Positions 5,559 to 7,286 of a DNA stretch of 7,286 bases are shown in pieces. The notes under the pieces are model-generated. The model searched no databases. It saw nothing but the letters and a program-made list of their open reading frames with translations, and had not been told where the DNA came from. The DNA comes from Deinococcus sp. (GTDB lineage Bacteria > Deinococcota > Deinococci > Deinococcales > Deinococcaceae), in assembly GCF_025362455.1 (NCBI RefSeq), contig NZ_JANYGJ010000036.1:1-7286 (forward strand), read 5' to 3'. The first letter of the stretch is position 1. Every line of letters starts with the position of its first letter. The position numbers and the translations under genes were made by a program.

Positions 5559-5591
5559 TGCAAGGGTTTGGTGGAGGAGGAGTTCAGTCTG
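5559..5591 (+). repeat. IS3 left terminal inverted repeat
   Basis: TGCAAGGGTTTGGTGGAGG followed by AGGAGTTCAGTCTG. It pairs with 7001-7030 apart from two substitutions and an extra GGA triplet. Confidence 0.8.
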
Positions 5592-5608
5592 TTCCAGTGA
5601 TTTTCGAA

Positions 5609-6578
5609 TTAGGCCGGTGTGCGCTGCCCCAGGCTGGAGTGGCGCCGAAAGCGGTTGTAAAACACTTCAACCCACTCAAAGATGATCTCACGCGTCTGGG
5701 CGCGGGTTCCCTGGATCGTGTGAAGGTCGAGTTCAAGTTTGAGAGTCGAGAAAAAGCTCTCCACCCTTGCGTTGTCCCAGCATTCTCCTTTGCGGCTCAT
5801 ACTCTGGAGCGCCTCCCGGCGCTCCAAAGCCTGTCGGTATTCGCTACTGGTGTACTGAACCCCCGTCTTGGGCAGAGCGGCACCCGTATGGGAGGAGTGG
5901 CACCCCCATGGGGAGGAATGGCATCCTCATGGGTGTCCGCTCATGACGACAGTCCGTTCACGACGATGGGCCTGCCCACTGGTCAGAGTGGTGAAGCAGC
6001 CCTGCACCTGGTCGGCGATTGGTACTGGCCATGTCGAGCGCGGCGACGACCAGCTCGGTATGCAGCGTGTCCCGCATCGCCCAGCCGACGATTTTTCTGG
6101 AAAACAGATCCATGACGGCAGCGAGGTACATCCAGCCTTCTGACACCGGCAGGTAGGTGATGTCGGTCACCCATTTCTGGTTGGGTCGCTGGGCGGTGAA
6201 GTCGCGGTTCAGCACATTTTCGGCGACGGCATGACGGTGCTTCGAGTTGGTCGTTGTGCGGAATTTCCGCTTGCAGCGCACCTTCAGCCCTGCCTTGCCC
6301 ATCAAACGGGTGATGCGTGTGCGGCTGACGGTCATCCCCTGGTCAGCGAGCTTTGCCTTGATTCGGGGGGCACCGTAGGTGCCCCGACTCCCCTGGTGCG
6401 CTGCGGTGATCTGGTCAGTGAGGCGCTGGTCCTCTTGGCGATGCTTGCTTTCGGGCCTTCTTCGCCACGCAAAATAGCTGCTGATGCTGATTTCAAGCGT
6501 CTGGCACATCAATTGAATGGAAAATTCATGACGGTGCTGCTCGATGAAGCTGTAGATCAGTTCTCTTTGGCGAAGAAG
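5609..6578 (-). pseudogene. IS3 transposase OrfB (DDE integrase domain), interrupted
   Basis: The minus strand from about 6578 reads RQRELIYSFIEQHRHEFSIQLMC, then the HTH_21-like segment with GTYGAPRI, and then an rve-type integrase core: NQKWVTDITYLP (first Asp) and GLLHHSDQ (second Asp). Here the frame is broken by a 113-bp repeat (5865-5977). After it the reading frame resumes with GVQYTSSEYRQAL and WDNARVESFFSTLKLEL (catalytic Glu), ending RRHSSLGQRTPA at the TAA complementary to 5609-5611. All three catalytic residues are therefore present but in separate frames, with a stop inside the insertion. In an intact IS3 element OrfB is made as an OrfAB fusion by -1 frameshifting and acts with OrfA on the terminal repeats. 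The second repeat copy just upstream joins an open frame to orfB, with a TTG at 6689. Confidence 0.85.
5865..5977 (+). repeat. 113-bp repeat, copy 1, inside orfB
   Basis: It begins GTCTTGGGCAGAGCGG and ends GATGGGCCTGCCC, and it interrupts orfB between the codons for HHSDQ and GVQYT. Restoring the uninterrupted frame removes about 115 bp (5865-5979), so the insertion is nearly clean, with at most a one- or two-base duplication. Internally it has three about 20-bp subrepeats starting at 5879, 5899 and 5920 of the form GGCAYCC-x-x-ATGGG, the middle one containing the palindrome CCCCATGGGG. A second pair of subrepeats with CGAC...GTCCG/CGAC motifs follows. The tips carry GGGCAG and CTGCCC, a short inverted repeat. 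It has no coding capacity of its own. Confidence 0.88.
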
Positions 6579-6981
6579 CGGGCAGGCCCATCGTCGTGAA
6601 CGGACTGTCGTCATGAGCGGACACCCATGAGGATGCCATTCCTCCCCATGGGGGTGCCACTCCTCCCATACAGGTGCCGTTCTGCCCAAGACAGGCCAGC
6701 GCTTTTTTCAGGATGTCGCGCTCCTGGCGGGTCACTTCGAGTTCGCGTTCGAGTCTTTTCAATCGTGCTTCCGGCTCACTCAACGCGGCGACGCCGCGCC
6801 CGGTGTGCGTTGGGCGGCCAGCCGCCCGCTGCTGCTCCTGAGGTGCCTTCCAGCGCACCACCAGGTGCGGTGCCAGGCCCAGATCGCGGGCGACCTCGGC
6901 GCAACTTTTGCCACTGCTGGCGACGAGCTGTACGGCTTCTGTCTTAAATTCGGCGGTGTATCGCGGGTTCGTTGTGGGCAC
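6526..6981 (-). CDS. IS3 transposase OrfA with altered C-terminus
   Basis: The frame starts at a GTG (complement of 6979-6981) with GGAG (complement of 6988-6991) six bases upstream. It reads MPTTNPRYTAEFKTEAVQLV, an HTH_Tnp_1 DNA-binding domain (SCAEVARDLGLAPHLVVRW), and then a leucine-zipper-like coiled coil (EARLKRLERELEVTRQERDILKKALA) as in IS3-family OrfA, which binds the terminal repeats. After residue 96 the natural ending FFAKEN is replaced by residues encoded by the 113-bp repeat (GGVAPPWGGMASSW and on) plus a shifted tail, giving 151 residues in total. The N-terminal DNA-binding part could still be made and might act as an inhibitor of related elements. The A6G run at LKK is not in the register usual for IS3 slippage (zero-frame codons AAA AAA G). 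Confidence 0.8.
   Translation of the reverse strand: MPTTNPRYTAEFKTEAVQLVASSGKSCAEVARDLGLAPHLVVRWKAPQEQQRAAGRPTHTGRGVAALSEPEARLKRLERELEVTRQERDILKKALACLGQNGTCMGGVAPPWGGMASSWVSAHDDSPFTTMGLPASSPKRTDLQLHRAAPS
6580..6692 (-). repeat. 113-bp repeat, copy 2, at the orfA/orfB junction
   Basis: The reverse complement of this stretch matches copy 1 at 111 of 113 positions; the two differences are GAACGG for GAGCGG and CACCTGT for CACCCGT. It lies at the end of orfA. Removing 6579-6694 restores LKKALAFFAKEN and a stop at the TGA complementary to 6557-6559, the usual ending of IS3 OrfA. As inserted, it changes the frame relation between orfA and orfB and uncouples the normal fusion. On the plus strand the two copies form an inverted pair 602 bp apart. 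Confidence 0.88.
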
Positions 6982-7000
6982 GTCAGTCTCCAGTGTCGCT

Positions 7001-7030
7001 CAGACTGAACTCCTCCACTAAACCCTAGCA
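7001..7030 (-). repeat. IS3 right terminal inverted repeat
   Basis: The reverse complement reads TGCTAGGGTTTAGTGGAGG followed by AGTTCAGTCTG. It matches 5559-5591 apart from two substitutions and the missing triplet. Confidence 0.8.
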
Positions 7031-7035
7031 AGATC

Positions 7036-7069
7036 ACTGCAAGATGTCAGATGACTGACATCTTGCAGT
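7036..7069. repeat. Perfect palindrome, 15-bp arms, 4-base loop
   Basis: ACTGCAAGATGTCAG (7036-7050) and CTGACATCTTGCAGT (7055-7069) are exact reverse complements around ATGA. The palindrome begins five bases after the right tip of the IS3 element and ends 46 bases before the next gene's ATG. No T-tract follows in either direction, so it is a poor intrinsic terminator. The alternative is two IS ends facing each other across four bases. Confidence 0.85.
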
Positions 7070-7079
7070 TTGCAAAAAG

Positions 7080-7146
7080 GTTGTCCAGTACGGGTTTGCA
7101 CCTCAATATGAGGGTATGAACGCAAAAGAATCCCGTGCTGGACAAC
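7080..7146 (+). promoter_or_regulatory. Inverted repeat enclosing the start of the last gene
   Basis: GTTGTCCAGTACGGG (7080-7094) pairs with CCCGTGCTGGACAAC (7132-7146) at 14 of 15 positions. The 37 bases between the arms hold GAGGG and the ATG at 7116. In a transcript entering from outside the gene, the stem would bury the translation start. Several IS elements use this device to avoid being expressed from outside promoters. Confidence 0.5.
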
Positions 7147-7286
7147 TTTATTCTGACATCCTCGACACCTTCACGCGCAAGCAGCATCTGGACAGTGTCC
7201 AGGTGCTGCTGTGTCTGTTCCTGGCGGCGCGGGGACAGCCTTACCCGGCGGCTTGCACGACCAAATCACCAGCCGCGATCAGTCGG
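7116..7286 (+). CDS. Probable transposase, N-terminal part (partial)
   Basis: From ATG 7116, 57 codons stay open to the window's end: MNAKESRAGQLYSDILDTF, followed by TRKQHLDSVQVLLCLFLAARGQ and ending TTKSPAAISR. The layout is that of the N-terminal region of IS4/IS701-like DDE transposases common in Deinococcus, where a helical stretch leads to a 'TKSPSxxSRFLN'-type segment. The catalytic core lies outside the window, so the family is only a resemblance call. The frame is open upstream to a TGA at 7056 without another start codon. GAGGG sits only one base before the ATG, so initiation is unusual, and the start lies between the arms of a 15-bp inverted repeat. It probably marks a second mobile element beginning near 7036-7080. 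Confidence 0.5.
   Translation, partial: MNAKESRAGQLYSDILDTFTRKQHLDSVQVLLCLFLAARGQPYPAACTTKSPAAISR

Larger units (their letters stand above)
5559..7030 (-). mobile_element. IS3-family insertion sequence, complete ends, inactivated
   Basis: The element is about 1472 bp, with orfA and orfB on the minus strand. Its left terminus at 5559-5591 begins TGCAAGGGTTTGGTGGAGG. The reverse complement of the right terminus at 7001-7030 begins TGCTAGGGTTTAGTGGAGG. Both run on into GGAGTTCAGTCTG, matching apart from two substitutions and a 3-bp indel. The TG...CA tips fit the IS3 family. Removing the two 113-bp insertions leaves about 1240 bp, normal for the family. No convincing target duplication is seen (GAAAT on the left, AGATC on the right). 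Both transposase genes are interrupted by the same small repeat, so the copy cannot make its own transposase. It follows the nitrilase-family gene by eight bases. Confidence 0.88.

Noticed and set aside
6703..6709. A6G slippery sequence for -1 frameshifting in orfA
   Set aside because: The A run is read as AAA AAA G in the zero frame, not A AAA AAG, so the canonical IS3 slippage register is absent. The repeat insertion downstream has also changed the frame relation.
7036..7069. Intrinsic terminator
   Set aside because: The stem is strong, but no run of T follows on either strand, so it was annotated as a palindrome only.

Overview
The window looks like an accessory chromosomal region of a high-GC bacterium, most likely a Deinococcus-type organism. 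This is an inference from four things: G/C-ending codon use, many small non-coding repeats, IS200/IS605-like palindromes, and the style of the transposases. No taxonomic search was possible.

Layout. Bases 1-147 are the C-terminal end of a short-chain dehydrogenase/reductase. Bases 148-450 hold no gene: there is a 17-bp tandem repeat, a scrap matching the end of the IS found later in the window, and two IS200/IS605-type palindromes. Bases 451-1177 are a minus-strand proline-iminopeptidase-type hydrolase gene. It has lost its 3' part and is split near its 5' end by a 251-bp element with 15-bp terminal inverted repeats. Bases 1178-1750 hold no gene I can recognise.

Bases 1757-5550 are a plus-strand metabolic cassette. 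A candidate promoter with a flanking inverted repeat precedes an NCS1-family permease (490 aa). A 14-bp tandem repeat follows, then an agmatinase-type ureohydrolase (338 aa), a 35-codon small ORF with a strong ribosome binding site, and a nitrilase-superfamily carbon-nitrogen hydrolase (288 aa) whose start overlaps the small ORF. Together they suggest uptake of a guanidino- or ureido-type nitrogen compound, release of urea from it, and hydrolysis of a further C-N bond. The true substrate cannot be read from the sequence.

Bases 5559-7030 are a complete but dead IS3-family element on the minus strand. Both of its genes have been hit by the same 113-bp repeat. The two copies are 111/113 identical and in opposite orientation. 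One cuts orfB inside its catalytic domain and the other sits at the orfA/orfB junction. Diverged relatives of this repeat lie inside the 251-bp element of the hydrolase pseudogene, so the repeat family recurs within the window. This is the most unusual feature here.

Bases 7031-7286 contain a perfect 15-bp-arm palindrome and the beginning of a second transposase-like gene, whose start codon lies between the arms of another 15-bp inverted repeat.
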